NCBI GenBank assembly: GCA_907163375.1
Contig: CAJQUW010000492.1
Location: forward strand, 1 to 64,000
Source: Prostheceraeus crozeri
Taxonomy: Eukaryota; Platyhelminthes; Polycladida; Euryleptidae
DNA length: 64,000 nucleotides
Direction: 5' to 3'
The notes under the pieces are model-generated. The model was not told the DNA's origin. It ran no database searches and saw only the letters and a program-made list of their open reading frames with translations. Position numbers and translations under genes: made by a program. Below, piece after piece: positions 10,335-22,097 of the stretch. The stretch's first letter is position 1. Each line of letters starts with the position of its first letter.

Positions 10335-11642
10335 TCACGCATTCCCCGTTGCTGTCAAACTTGTCAGAGCGAATTGTTCTTCTATTTCCCGAATCTCTCT
10401 CCCCTCAATGTCCGCAGACGCATTGCTGCCTTCAACAGACATGACTCCAGTGGTCGCTGAGGCAACTTCACGTTTTCGCTGATGATTTCTCACAGTATGG
10501 CGCAGGTGTCTCCAACTGCAAAACCGACAGCACACACAACACAGATTACAGAAGGCATGTCGGAAGTTGGGATAAAAGGCGAGATAGAGGAAGAGCTTCA
10601 CCGCATAGAACCCCTCCTGGACAAAATTGATGTAGTTGGAGATGGGTTTTCTGGTCAGCGACAGGTCCTCTCCGATGAAATTGATCCAGAAACTGAGGAT
10701 ATGTCGAGGAAGGCATCCAGAGGCAGCTAATAAGGGCAAGAGGAAGCGGATAGCAGAGTCGTGAGGCATGGTCCTTCTAGACGTCCGCCGCCACTGATCT
10801 GTCTCCCCGATACGGACGTCCGGACGCCGATATCGACACTGTCTCGATTTGTTCCCCAGAAGACTTGCCGGTTCCAGTTCCAGCGAGGAGTTGTCCTGCT
10901 CATAGTGAGAGCAGGTGGGATTGTAGGGAGACGTGCTGCTTTCATCACGAGGAGGCGGGACCAGCGACGATCCACCGCCGGAGTCATCTCTGGAGTTCAC
11001 CGCAGCGATGCGACAGCGATGCCAAATATGCCGGATTAAAATGATCCATCCGAAGATGAACACAAGGAGGAAGGGGACAATCCCATTACAGAATCCATCC
11101 ACAACCACCCAAGTATTGAGGAATTTAGACCATTCAGTCAGAACATGGCAGCGCACATTATCTTTCGGTCCAAGTGCCATGATCCACAGGAAATGGAAGT
11201 AGAACACAACCGCTGCTCCGAACATTGAACCGATGATTCCCGTGTATTTGTAATTACTGACCCGTTCATTGCTCCCTGCAGCCGGAGCACGCAGCTGATA
11301 GAAAGAATAAGCGAAGATGAGCCAAGACACGAGGAACTTGCTCATGAAAGAAAAATAAATTCGTAGAGGACAAATCCCAATGACCGCTGATAAATGAATT
11401 CGAGTAATCTCTGAGAGAGGGTTCAGGAAGATGAGCACGATCATCATATTGTCAACAAAGGCCAAGCAGAATAGGAAGAGGTTGTCGTTCACCCGCAAAT
11501 TGCGTTCCCGAATGAACACGGTGATGATAAGATTGTTGGCAACGAAGCCAAAGACACAATTGAAGATAGTTATTGGGCGCTTGTCAAAATATGGATTGTA
11601 ATATTCGCCTTCATCCGATCCATTTCCATACGTCTCATTCAT
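10335..11642 (-). CDS. Class A-like G protein-coupled receptor, divergent
   Basis: Seven-transmembrane receptor of 435 residues in one uninterrupted frame, expected in the plasma membrane to pass an extracellular ligand signal to G proteins. Predicted helices: TM1 about 24-44 (NN at 36-37), TM2 54-74 (LAFVDN), TM3 91-115, TM4 133-155, TM5 178-204, TM6 296-322, TM7 336-357. Cys91 atop TM3 and Cys165 in the second extracellular loop can form the usual disulfide. N2 and N7 are glycosylation sites. The third intracellular loop is long (about 205-295), Ser- and Arg-rich. A cysteine cluster (365-375) after TM7 fits palmitoylation. Odd points: DRY at the end of TM3 is replaced by YQL, and NPxxY by FYPNF. 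This pattern suits lineage-expanded orphan or peptide receptors; the ligand cannot be inferred. GC content looks higher than the surroundings. The methionine chosen precedes a short N-tail and follows a likely splice acceptor. Confidence 0.85.
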   Translation of the reverse strand: MNETYGNGSDEGEYYNPYFDKRPITIFNCVFGFVANNLIITVFIRERNLRVNDNLFLFCLAFVDNMMIVLIFLNPLSEITRIHLSAVIGICPLRIYFSFMSKFLVSWLIFAYSFYQLRAPAAGSNERVSNYKYTGIIGSMFGAAVVFYFHFLWIMALGPKDNVRCHVLTEWSKFLNTWVVVDGFCNGIVPFLLVFIFGWIILIRHIWHRCRIAAVNSRDDSGGGSSLVPPPRDESSTSPYNPTCSHYEQDNSSLELEPASLLGNKSRQCRYRRPDVRIGETDQWRRTSRRTMPHDSAIRFLLPLLAASGCLPRHILSFWINFIGEDLSLTRKPISNYINFVQEGFYAVKLFLYLAFYPNFRHAFCNLCCVCCRFCSWRHLRHTVRNHQRKREVASATTGVMSVEGSNASADIEGREIREIEEQFALTSLTATGNA

Positions 11643-11656
11643 ACCTCCTTCAAGCT

Positions 11657-11682
11657 GATGATTCTGAAACGAAAGGATAAGA
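11657..11682 (-). promoter_or_regulatory. Putative 3' splice site of a 5'-UTR intron of the GPCR
   Basis: On the minus strand, about 20 bases before the GPCR start codon, the sequence CTTATCCTTTCGTTTCAG is a pyrimidine-rich tract ending in CAG, followed by AATCATCAG. This is a good acceptor consensus, so the coding exon probably begins shortly upstream of ATG and the promoter lies further away, beyond the LINE at 11.7-13.2 kb or further. Inferred from consensus only. Confidence 0.4.
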
Positions 11683-11714
11683 TTGCCTGAATTTTAAAGT
11701 TTTGAGGCACATTT

Positions 11715-13235
11715 ATTGACTGGTGCAAGAGATAAATTCAGTGCAAGGTAATAAATGTTGTATAATGGATTTTGTTACTAAGGGTAATTTTCCCTTACAG
11801 CCTATCTGTATCTCCCCGGTTGTTTTCTTAAGAGTGTCTCCAATTGCAAATTGCTTGGCATCACGTTCAATGGTGATCTCAAATGGAATCTCCATGTCAA
11901 TGATATTGCTTCGAAGGCCTCAAGACGCATGTACCATAGAGTAAGTATATTAAGTAGAGTGGTAACTCCGTATTTATTTAATCCACAATGTGCATACACT
12001 TTCGATTTTATTGAATGAACTCGAGGGGGACATAGTTGGTAATTGTCACCAAATGTGAGATATGCAAATATTCGCAGTTTTGAAGAAATTACAACGGAAT
12101 TGAGTGATCATGATTGCAATGCACAAGGAATTATGGTATTTCACAGATTCTCAGTGTCATGACAGCCTTGGAGAGGTAATGTTTGTTAAATAGCAATTCG
12201 ATGGGTTATTATTACTTTCATACTCAATCTCAAGAATGTATTTTCTTAGGCGAGATCATATCATAAACAACGTACCTGCCACTGGCAGAACAAAATTCAA
12301 AAAATCAAAGACAATGATTTCAATTAACTTTGAAAAATGTAAATGGGTTCACATCACTATTCAGATTCAAGAAATGAAACATGAATTTAGTGAATCATAA
12401 AATCATGCCGGTAAAAATTGAATTAAAAACTTGAAATTTCAGCCAAAAATGCATGAATAATATCTCGACTTTTTCATCAAGACTTCCATTATTATACAAT
12501 TCATGAAATTCCCTTGATAATCAGCTTAATTTCCGCCTAGTTATGATGCTTATTAGCAAATATTTATTCCTTTTGATATCCAACTTGTTTGATACTTCTT
12601 ATATAGGAGCGTCTTCTCGGTACTACATAAATTTGCAAAATTTTGACTTTTTTGAAACGGGTCAAATAATTTTTTGGACCACGGGAACGTGATCTCCGCA
12701 AAAAACTGAATCTTCTCATATAAAAATTTTTTAGTGCAGCTGTAAAAATGCGGTTGCCCACCAGATGTTTTGCTATCATCTCACACTTGCTACATTTGTT
12801 CTATTGTATAATATGCCAACTCCGTGTTTTACAACATGCCTCATTACCTTACTAAGAAAATTGCTTCGATCGAAAAGAGAGCCATCAGAATTATGGGCAT
12901 CACTCCAAAGTGTGACATCTTCAATGCCAGGGAGAAGACCTGCTGTCGCCTTTTCGAGGCAATCAATGGTAGCAGATCCCATCCTCTCCGGTCGATCTTC
13001 TTCGAAAGAACTGCTTGCAATCCCCTGCATGCTAGACTTCCATATGCGCGCACGAAGCGATATAGAACGTCGTTTATTCGGCTTGCTAGACCTGTGTACC
13101 CTCTTACTGTTTCTCTTTTATCACGCTTACTTCTCAATTCGTCAGATTTCACCGGCCGTTTCTTGTATATCTCATATTACGTGTATGTAAGAGTTCACCG
13201 AATTTTAAAGTGGAGGGAATAACGTATGTTATTAT
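11715..13235 (+). mobile_element. LINE 3' end, interrupted by repeat R5
   Basis: C-terminal part of a CR1/Jockey-like ORF2. The first half (11715-11938) reads CIMDFVTKGNFPLQ and then, after a frame change, LLGITFNGDLKWNLHV and ASKASRRMYH. The second half (12731-13220) continues with PPDVLLSSHT, FYNMPHYLTKKIASIEKRA and ends with a stop at 13220. A (TTA)n-like tail follows to about 13245. The two halves join in protein order on either side of R5, so R5 inserted into an older LINE. The catalytic reverse transcriptase region is absent (5' truncation). Confidence 0.75.
11938..12731. repeat. Repeat R5, copy A (inside the LINE)
   Basis: About 790 bp shared in direct orientation with 14605-15406. 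It starts near TAGAGTAAGTATATT and ends in CATATAAAAATTTT. The last 450 bp (from CCTGCCACTGGCAGAAC at 12285) is almost identical between copies. The first 340 bp is clearly more diverged, by eye roughly 80 percent. No inverted termini or coding region were seen, so the family is unknown. Confidence 0.8.
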
Positions 13236-13245
13236 TATTAAAGAA

Positions 13246-14604
13246 TAGAAATTCATCATGACAATTACCATTATTCAATTTTTAATGAAACTGCCTTGAG
13301 GATTCTCGAGCAAGTGAATAAGTTTCGGCGATAACAATGGTTATCTTCTCTCCTAGCAAAATTGAGTGTGGTAAAAAATTAACGTATTTTAATTTTGAGA
13401 GCTTAAAAGTTAAGCGTGGTAACATGTTAGTGTACTTTGAATAGTGATTCAGGATTATTCTGATTTCTCTTCCAAGATGAAGTCATTGGATTAAGAAATC
13501 TATGATGATTGATATCCCACCCTTATGACAAGAAATGACACTGTAAATACTGCATGTCTCACTCGTTTGATTATAGACTTACAATCCAGCAATATTGATC
13601 AAAGTCGGTAACTGTCTGTGAAAGAATTGATCATCAATTCAGGGCGAACATCCAATCTAACTTCAACAAAAGACAATGATCGCACTTCGAACAATACTTT
13701 CTTCCACATTGTTCGTTAAGATGTCAGACAACTATGAGATCCCAAAGGTCACAAATCAATGCAATCGATATAAGTGAGGACATCAGATATTCCATCTAAA
13801 GGAGCAATGTCCCACAGCCTGCCCATGCTCCTGATGCATATACGATAACTGACACTTGCAATGTGTGATATGAGAAAATCTATGATATCGATACCTCAAG
13901 ATAGACAGATAGTTTCAGCGAAATGACCTAAGTTTTAGCTTCGGTCTGCTGCCTCGTCTGACATTTGTCATATCGTTTCATCGCTATAGCATATTTTGGC
14001 TATTGTTGGAACAGATGAAAGGCCATTGATTTTCATGATTGCAGACGGTGACATATATACTTCAAAGGAATGAAACGCCTTGTAGAGCTTTCTTGGTGTG
14101 TTGGCCAAAATAAACAACTTAAAAGACTTTCTTTTCACAATATATAGCAACCCTGATCGGAAACTGACTCTATACGATGAATGTTTGTGACAACATGCAG
14201 CGACATGCATCATTATTGACGCGGATCAACATCATTCAACAAATAATGAAGCAGACGTGATGAATTTGACTACAACCACATTGTCACGTGCATGAAATTT
14301 CAAGGTTACACTGCTTCAAAGGAGCATCATAGATTTCTTTGTTTTATCCCACAAGTTCATGATGACATGCGAAACAAAATCATGAAAAATAAACCACGTT
14401 CCATTATCAATCACTCGATTGAAATTTGATGTTATTGAAACTGCCTATGTATTATCTTTGAAAATGTATGACTTGAACTTAGCTAAATTTGCTGGGATTG
14501 GAATTATTAAAGGATTGGAATGATATGCAGCACATAAAGAGACATTTGTTCACTAGAATTTGGATCAAGTGATGAAGTCAGGAGCGCCCCAACAACTTCA
14601 GTCT
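13246..14604. other. Gene-free stretch between R5 copies
   Basis: No coding frame above 80 codons with recognisable content and no obvious repeat. The sequence looks like ordinary decayed intergenic DNA. Confidence 0.4.
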
Positions 14605-15406
14605 GATACATAGAGTAAATACATTAGGAAGAGTGGTAACTCCGCATTTATTAAATCCCCAATGTGTATACACTTTTGATTTTATTAAATGAACTCCAAG
14701 GAGATACCGTCGGAATTGTTTCTATATGTGAGCTATACACATTTATGCAGTTTTGAAGAAATTACAACGAAATTGACTGATTATGATAGCATAAAGTAAA
14801 AGGAAATGATATTATTTTACAGATAGTCCGTGTCTGACAGCCTTGGAGAGGTAATGTTTGTTAAAAAGGCAACTCGATGACCTGCGCAATTGCTTTCATG
14901 CTCAACCTCAAGAGAATATTCTTAAGAGTGATCATATCATAAGCAACGTACCTGCCACTGGCAGAACAAAATTCAAAAAATCAAAGACAATGATTTCAAT
15001 TAACTTTGAAAGATGTAAATGGGTTCACATCACTATTCAGATTCAAGAAATGAAACATGAATTTAGTGAATCATAAAATCATGCCGGTAAAAATTGAATT
15101 AAAAACTTGAAATTTCAGCCAAAAAAGCATGAATAATATCTCGACTTTTTCATCAAGACTTCCATTATTATACAATTCATGAAATTCCCTTGATAATCAA
15201 CCTAATTTCCGCTTAGTTATGATGCTTATTAGCAAATATTTATTCCTTTTGATATCCAACTTGTTTGATACTTCTTATATAGGAGCGTCTTCTCGGTACT
15301 ACATAAATTTGCAAAATTTTGACTTTTTTGAAACGGGTCAAATAATTTTTTGGACCACGGGAACGTGATCTCCGCAAAAAACTGAATCTTCTCATATAAA
15401 AATTTT
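14605..15406. repeat. Repeat R5, copy B
   Basis: Second copy of R5, offset by about 2670 bases from copy A. Both ends agree with copy A (TAGAGTAAATACATT at the left, CATATAAAAATTTT at the right), and the flanks beyond them differ, which defines the limits of the unit. Confidence 0.8.
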
Positions 15407-16423
15407 CACCGTATACAGATACTTCTTTGAGTCGACACTCTACCTATATATCTCTACTCTATGTCCTGATATGTGCATGAACCGTAAATGTCGTTGTTTA
15501 AAAGCAAAGGCTGAAGCGAAAATGAAATTATTGCATGAATCATTAAAATGCCTATCAGCTTTTTGCAATAAATGTGACCATTTTGCAGTCGAAGCCTGCG
15601 TCAGTCAAATGTTCAACATCAATGGCCTTCTGTAAACAATGCAACTTAGCAATATAAACATTTGAATTTGAATCAATTCACATTAGTTTACGATTGTCAA
15701 GAGGCTTCGGGTGTTACATTACTAAAAAGTTTTTAAGATTTATAAAAAGCACAAAAGCTGTACAAAAGTAGAACATGTAAAGAATGCTAGAAAGATTTTT
15801 TAGTCAATGTTCGCCTAGTGATGTTCACATACCTGTTTGCAGTACATGAATGTGCTTTATTTCGATACTCATTGTGCTTATACTCAAATAGAATACTACG
15901 AAAAGATGATTTCCTTGATAAGGTTTGCAATAGATTTTGTGACAAGTCTGAGAAGTGGAAGATCAATGAGAAACTGCAACCGGAAACCAATTTATGAGAG
16001 GACAGCGTTGAGGTTAGCATCAGTAATTACCTTCACACTTATTTCGTATCTTCAAACTTTTTCAGATTGATGCTTGAAAATAAGAGAAAGTTGTGTTTCC
16101 ACAGAAAAGGCAGGAAACGTTTTTCGAGATCTTTTGAAGTCTATTTGTCAAATTATCGACTGTCGGAACAGTCTTAACCACACACCGAGTTCAGCGACTT
16201 TCATTAGAATTCCTTCCATAAAATCTTGCGTCAAATCACTTGTCTCTGTTATCAATCAAATTGCAAAGTTCTTTTTAGGGGGTAGAATTCGCGTACTCAA
16301 TGAGTGTTGACATAGCTGTTGATCAGTATGAATAACAAAGTAGCATGCAAGAAGTTATCGGATTATTTCGGATTATTTTCAAATGGTGGCCTGCAGAAAA
16401 ACTACAGATCTATATTGCAGCTT
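15407..16423. other. Gene-free stretch
   Basis: Short frames only, such as 15837-16070 and 16074-16310 on the plus strand, with no motif I recognise. No repeat shared with the rest of the window was noticed. Confidence 0.35.
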
Positions 16424-17420
16424 CACTGTAAATCGCTCAAGACCAATCACATACGAAGGATGCATACTAACATATTTTTTTGGTATATTTTTGTATATAT
16501 TTGTATGCCTTTCGTATGTTATTTCAAGTGTAGTATGCTTTACATACTAAAGCCATACCAGCACAATGTCAAGAGAAAGCATCAATGACGTCTAAAGTAT
16601 GTTGATTTAAGGCCTTTTGTCAATAAAGATCACACTAATGTCACTACTGTTTTGTGAGTAGTGAGATAATGACATTCAAAAGTCAAAGTTTCAATACTGA
16701 ATTCGATTTTAACACATGTAATTCTAAGGCATTTCATAAATAATCAATAAGTATGCAACCATCAACAATAATGCATTATGTAATTTTGAAATTAAGCATA
16801 TTATCAATCTGAAATAAGAAACATTTATTTCATGAACGCAAATATAGTTCTGTTTGAGATATAAAAGTCAACATGATTGCACGAAAAATATCATTTGAAT
16901 GAATTGATGTTAATCAACTTGGTTCACAAAGTAGAGCTAAGTACGCGTCCTGTTAGTTGCTAGACAAATAGCGACGACGACATACTCGTAGAGTATAAAA
17001 TTCACAATAAATCTAATCTAGTTAGATATCGCACTATCAAAAAGAAATATTTACGACTGGTAAAAAGCAAAATACTGAAAAAAGTTAATTAACAGTAGTA
17101 AGTAATATATATATATATATATATATGTATGTATATTTTGCTATGTGATTTAAAGCTCTACATACCAGGGGCATACCAAAGGCATACGAATCAGGATGAA
17201 TTTGCATCGGGTCTCGTATATTAAAATACCAACAACTCGTATTTCAGTGTAAAACAGCCAATCACAGATAGAATAGTTTGTACGCTACATACCAATCAAA
17301 TACGAACGTAAGTGAGATTTCGTATGAAAAATATACCAGATCTCTGTAAGCATACGAGAATCTCGCATCAATTGTTAGTTTTAAATTGTATATAATTTTC
17401 ATATCCAGCGCTTTACAGTG
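16424..17420 (-). mobile_element. Family A element, copy 1 (TA-target MITE, 1 kb)
   Basis: Begins CACTGTAAATCGCT and ends AGCGCTTTACAGTG, giving a TIR of about 14 bp. Its orientation is opposite to copies 2 and 3 at 57 and 59 kb. Subterminal zones are filled with CATACGAA, GTATGT and CATACC motifs. The interior carries AAGGCCTTTTGTCAATAAAG and a long AT-rich block shared with the other copies. No transposase is encoded. Flanks TT and TA fit one mutated TA duplication. Confidence 0.75.
17104..17136. repeat. (AT)n microsatellite with (GTAT) end
   Basis: About eleven AT dinucleotides followed by ATGTATGTATAT, inside Family A copy 1. It is not seen in copies 2 or 3, so it expanded locally. Confidence 0.9.
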
Positions 17421-17460
17421 TATAGCTACAAGAATTCTGAGCAACTACCCAATTGAAAAA

Positions 17461-17508
17461 ATTCTCTCTCTTTCTCTCTCTCTCTCTCTCTTGCTCGCTC
17501 TCTTTTCC
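17461..17508. repeat. (CT)n microsatellite
   Basis: Mostly pure CT repeats with a few TT and GC interruptions, just beyond Family A copy 1. Confidence 0.9.
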
Positions 17509-17520
17509 TATTGCAGACCA

Positions 17521-18992
17521 ATTAATAGATATATTGTGTCCTGAGCGTGGCAAGATAAAAAACATCTTCTTGCACTGTCACACCAGATCGCCTTCACACA
17601 TTTAGAAGATGAAACAACATTCAGGATGCACTTTCAAGAATGCTACTTATATCTGTAATAGTTCAATATCCTGAAAAATTAATGTTCCTCTGTGAAACTG
17701 TTTCTAATCACAAAGACCTAGAGCGTTCCCAGAACAACCGGATGAAGTTTCAAGCACGGCCTCGTCCCCTTCACAACTTAAATCTTCAATCAAATCAGTT
17801 AGATATAGTTATTTGGTCTGAATCATTTTCATTGCGTTCTTTGTTACACTTTGCAGTCCATTGTAAGCAATTACCTGTTGTTTTGAATAATTCTCAACAT
17901 TTAGAGTCGAGCAACAAATCTTTGAAATTTGCCTATCAATAGCAGAATTTACTATTTTAAATAAAACACATACGAGTACATGTAGCTGAATATATAGCTG
18001 AATCGAATATTTGAAATAGAAGATGAACTTTGTACGTAGACAGTGATGAAAATAGACTGTGAAATTCAATATTCAAAGAAATGTCGCTATTATCTGCATC
18101 ATTAGCGGCACAGCTATTACAAGTAATTCTTGCCCTTATTCATGTAATGTCATGGAATCCATCGACCCACTCCTTTCTTGACCACGGGAGGTTCATGGCA
18201 TGCCTCAAGCTTTCAAGAGACACAATTTTGGCATTTATGAAACGTCGTGATTGCATTTCACACTGTTTCAAGTCGCCATTAACCTCCACGACATGCCAAA
18301 ACCTCTCTTTTTTATCAATATCTGCGGAAATTTTATCTAGCCAGTTATCGGGATTGAAGCTGAATTGGTCATGGTATTAAAAAACAGTTTGTTAGATAAT
18401 ATGAATAACCTGGTATTTTGTCAGAATTGAATCGACGACTCCATTTTCTGATTAAATGCTGTCTTGCATTTTAAATTACACATTCAGATTTCTACATTTA
18501 ACTTTCAGTCATCTGCATTTCATTTTGAGATATTTTCAATTCGATTCAAAGCTGCAAACAAAAAGACAACAGTTGAAACTATTTTTGTTTCAGCTCAAAA
18601 AATATGTCTACATTGTGCATATTGCTGGATCTGAAAATTTCTTGCGACTCGCAAGCCAAATTTACATATAATTTGATACTAACAATTGCAATTGCATTGC
18701 TTAGGCACTACTGACACGCTTGTAAATAATTCAATAAGCGTCCTTTCATTTAGGCTATTTCATATGACTGTAGTTAGACATACAGTAGATCCACGTAATA
18801 AATCGCTCAGGTAGCGTATGCGGAGTCCCTTGTTTTTTGGTAAATGGTGAAACACATATTGACATTTCTTTATGATGCTATTCTAAGCTTCTATATGTGT
18901 TTCAAGACAAAATAAACGACTAACAGAATCACTAAACGTGCCTCTCATACCCGTTAAGAAATTCGGTAACGGCGTGCTACACTTTTCCCTAA
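17521..18992. other. Gene-free stretch
   Basis: Frames at 17640-17942 and 18081-18380 (plus strand, about 100 codons each) lack motifs and have unremarkable composition. No repeat was identified. Confidence 0.35.
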
Positions 18993-19176
18993 CAGCCGTT
19001 CGAGACGCTGACATTCTATTAAGCTAATACCCGGTCACGCCAGCAGAGTTCTGTGTCGCTGACTTTCCTGTTACACTAATAGCCGATTCCTTAACAGAAT
19101 TTTGAGTCGTCGACTTCAGGGTATTAGGGATCACTAATAACCTGTCAGCCCTAACAGCGTTTCGTGTCGCCTGCCC
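18993..19176. repeat. Degenerate tandem repeat, 55-60 bp units
   Basis: About three and a half units. Each unit opens with a CCTAACAG-like motif (CCCTAACAGCCGTTCGAGAC, TTAACAGAATTTTGAGTCG, CCTAACAGCGTTTCGTGTCG), followed by a GACGCTGAC- or GTCGACT-type stretch and a TAATA-type spacer. The units are diverged, so the array is old. Confidence 0.55.
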
Positions 19177-19510
19177 CTGGTCTGCATACGTGCTTATCTT
19201 TCGACTCCCTCTCTCAGGACGTCCGCAAAAGTGCTTCTATTCATTATATGCAAGTTTCATCATTTTTACCTGATAACATGTGGTTTCAATATTTAACCGG
19301 ATGTATGAATGTTATCATGTAGGCACGTCATTGTAATAGAAAAGCATATTTAGTTATTAGTGGGCCTGTACAACTACTGTAAATTTATTCGCTTTTTTCT
19401 CGGATTCTTTTACAATAATCTACTTTTCGTACACTCCGCTTCATATACCGTTGCGCAAGTCAAAAATTACTTTATATATTCTTATCAGAATTAATCGGTG
19501 TTCCAGATTA

Positions 19511-19554
19511 TGAATAAAGATGATAGTGCCTTGTGAATAAAGATGATAGTGCCT
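19511..19554. repeat. Short tandem duplication (about 22 bp x2)
   Basis: TGAATAAAGATGATAGTGCC occurs twice in a row, separated by TTG. A minor local duplication. Confidence 0.9.
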
Positions 19555-19845
19555 CAACATTACATCATTCCAGATTATCATAATAAGTAAAGCGACGTAG
19601 AAGGCAACGGCGAAAAGCCGGATGCTCGCACGACTTTAATAAAGCATTTAGTGCCTATTGAAATTTACCTCTCTTTTTGATTAATTTTGCAACTTGAATC
19701 CGGGCACGGGGAGAACCATCTCTTTATGAATAAAGCAACAAAGCAGGTTACTTCGGAAAAGCGGGTTTGTTCGTTTATTGGTGGAAGCCTGGGTGCTTCT
19801 GTTCTTCCACACATTTTCTGAATTCCTCAAGAACCGTGTTAAGCT

Positions 19846-19889
19846 CAGAAAAGTACGAAATCTGCAGCAGAAAAGTACGAAATCTGCAG
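19846..19889. repeat. Perfect 22-bp tandem duplication
   Basis: A unit beginning CAGAAAAGTACGAAATC and ending TGCAG occurs twice without spacer or mismatch, which suggests a recent slip or end-joining event. Confidence 0.9.
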
Positions 19890-21219
19890 GCGGTTGCTGA
19901 GTATGTTATTATCGCTTGGTGTGACGGATGATCTGCACTCAACCAAGTTACAGACTTCAGCTCGTTTTGTTGTTAACACCCACGTGTTTTGCATCGCCAA
20001 CGATCTTCTCTCGCTCTTAAGTTCGGTCTAATTTGATGACCACTGTCGCAAAAGCGTTGTGTGCAAGAATCCTGTGGTTTGCAGAAAATATACAGCACTT
20101 GCTTTGTAGTCCGGAATTTGCCTTTATTTGTGTCTTCTATTCCAATTTCTAACTAGCATCCAGGGGACGAATCCTTTATGCCAGAGATCAAGTAAGACTT
20201 CTGTGGGGGATGGGGATGTTGTACTATCGACCTGTGGCAGGTCAATCCGATTTAAATCCAAAAAAATTAATGTTGTCTAATTTTGAGAATGTGGGGGGGG
20301 AATAGAAGTATCAAAACCTGAACAGCGCTGCACAGAAAACGCGACACTCTGGTAACGGCGACTCAAGACAAAGTAAGGAGAATGAATGAGAATTGTAAAT
20401 GCATTGATGAGATGTAGGATAGCTCAGAAATTGCAAGAATTGACAGCTTCGTGTTTTTTCTTTGGGACTGTTGTTGCTGACTCAGCAGAACATCATTCGC
20501 CATGGTCATCGATTCATTCTCCATGATGCCCCCATGCACGTCCACCAAAGTCTGCATTAGCCAAACTCCACCTCCTCGCTGTGGACATCTTTGGGGAAGG
20601 CCTCGTATGCATTACTCAGATGACGACGGCCACCGATATCTCAGTGAGCTCAAGAGCCCGAATTTAGTTGTTTACGAACTCTTTAAATCAACAATCATCC
20701 GGGATTATATTTCATTTATGCAAAATGTCATATTCTAGAAATGAAACAACTCAAAAGGTAATCAATTATGAATTCCTTTCATCATTTTCTGCAGCAAGAG
20801 AGTTGAGCAGTTATCTATCCATCCAAAAACATGATGAAGATCAAACAGCACACATTATCTGAGAAACCCAGGAAAATGCAGGGATAAAATGAGTCTCGAC
20901 ATTTTGAGAAGCAATGGCAGAAAACGTGCGAAAATGCATGTGAAATGATGCGATGGTGTGGAAATATCCTACCTAAAATGCTTCACTTGATCACCACTTG
21001 ATCGAAATCACAACATTGGTAGTGTAAAAATTGTATTTTGTACATAAATATGTCATGAAATAATCTATTCCTAAATTTGTAGAACAAAGAGTATTGAAGG
21101 GATTCTGACTTATAGCGGCGGATGAAAGACTTTCAGAAAGCGATGACAGATATTGTTATTTTCTAATATTTATCATATTTGACCGAAAAAAGAGAGCATT
21201 ATTTTATATTATAATCCTA
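19890..21219. other. Gene-free stretch
   Basis: No supported gene. Short frames at 20.4-20.9 kb occur on both strands without motifs. Confidence 0.35.
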
Positions 21220-21221
21220 TA

Positions 21222-21925
21222 CAGGGTGAGGCGTAATTCTAGAGACATAGGAATGATACGTTGAATCTGACTTGCGTTGTTTTCACTGATAATCTCTCTA
21301 AGTTTGATGCACCATACATACTTCTATTGACGAATTCATTCAACTGCAAGTAAATTTCAGTCATACAGATAATTCAAATATTTAAATATGCATATACCTA
21401 TGCAAGATATTGATTGATAGTTATTCAACATCAATAACTTTATTCATGTACTCATAATTTGAGGCATCGCTTCATTCAGCTTTGCGATGCAGTTATGGCA
21501 CTGTAAAATGAAGGACGAACTGATGTCGTATTACATACCGCTATCGAGAGCTACTGAGCTATGACAGATGATTTAAATCGTCGACAACCCGAAAGATCAT
21601 AATTCACCAATTACACACAAAGTCGTTAGAAAACTGATAGTTAAATCTAAGGAAACCAGAAGTGTCGAAGACCGTGAAAGAAGTGGAAGGCATTGCTCTG
21701 TGACAGATGATGCTTCATCGATTTTAATTTCAGCTGCGGTTTCCAAAGTCCTCACAAAACTCTCATCGTCTATCACAAGGACATGGACTGGAGTGCAGTT
21801 TTCTTCGAATTTTACATGCTTTTGACTGTCATCCGTACAAGGAGCAAATGTTGCAGCATCTTAGTGAAGATGACCCCGACGAGGGCGTAGTGTTCTACAT
21901 TAACTGATTACATTAAAATTTTGCC
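21222..21925 (+). mobile_element. Mariner-like element, 5' part (DUF4817-type transposase)
   Basis: The left terminus CAGGGTGAGGCGTAATTC follows a TA. About 270 bases later comes a decayed N-terminal helix-turn-helix region. In one frame it reads KSKETRSVEDRERSGRH then SVTDDASSILISAAVSK, matching the consensus (RETGSVEDRPRSGRPRS) of mariner/Tc1-like transposases with a DUF4817-type N-terminus. A segment resembling HPYK, then NEDDPD, follows in other frames. The catalytic domain and right end are absent. Broken by several frame changes. Confidence 0.6.
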
Positions 21926-22097
21926 ATGAAAGCAATCGCATCAAAATAATATCGTGCAAGCAGTTGGAGAATTGTAGAATTACGTCCTTCTACTGATACA
22001 TGTATGATTAGTGGGAATGAATAAACAATTCAGGCTAACAGAGAGCCTACATCTTCAAAATTCTACAGACTGTTGACACACAGCACTGATGGCAAGT

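Noticed and set aside
10482-11202. Several plus-strand ORFs over the GPCR
   Set aside because: They are antisense shadows of the GPCR reading frame.
12765-13190. 141-codon plus-strand ORF as a separate gene
   Set aside because: It overlaps the LINE C-terminal frame at 12824-13222, which has the family motifs.
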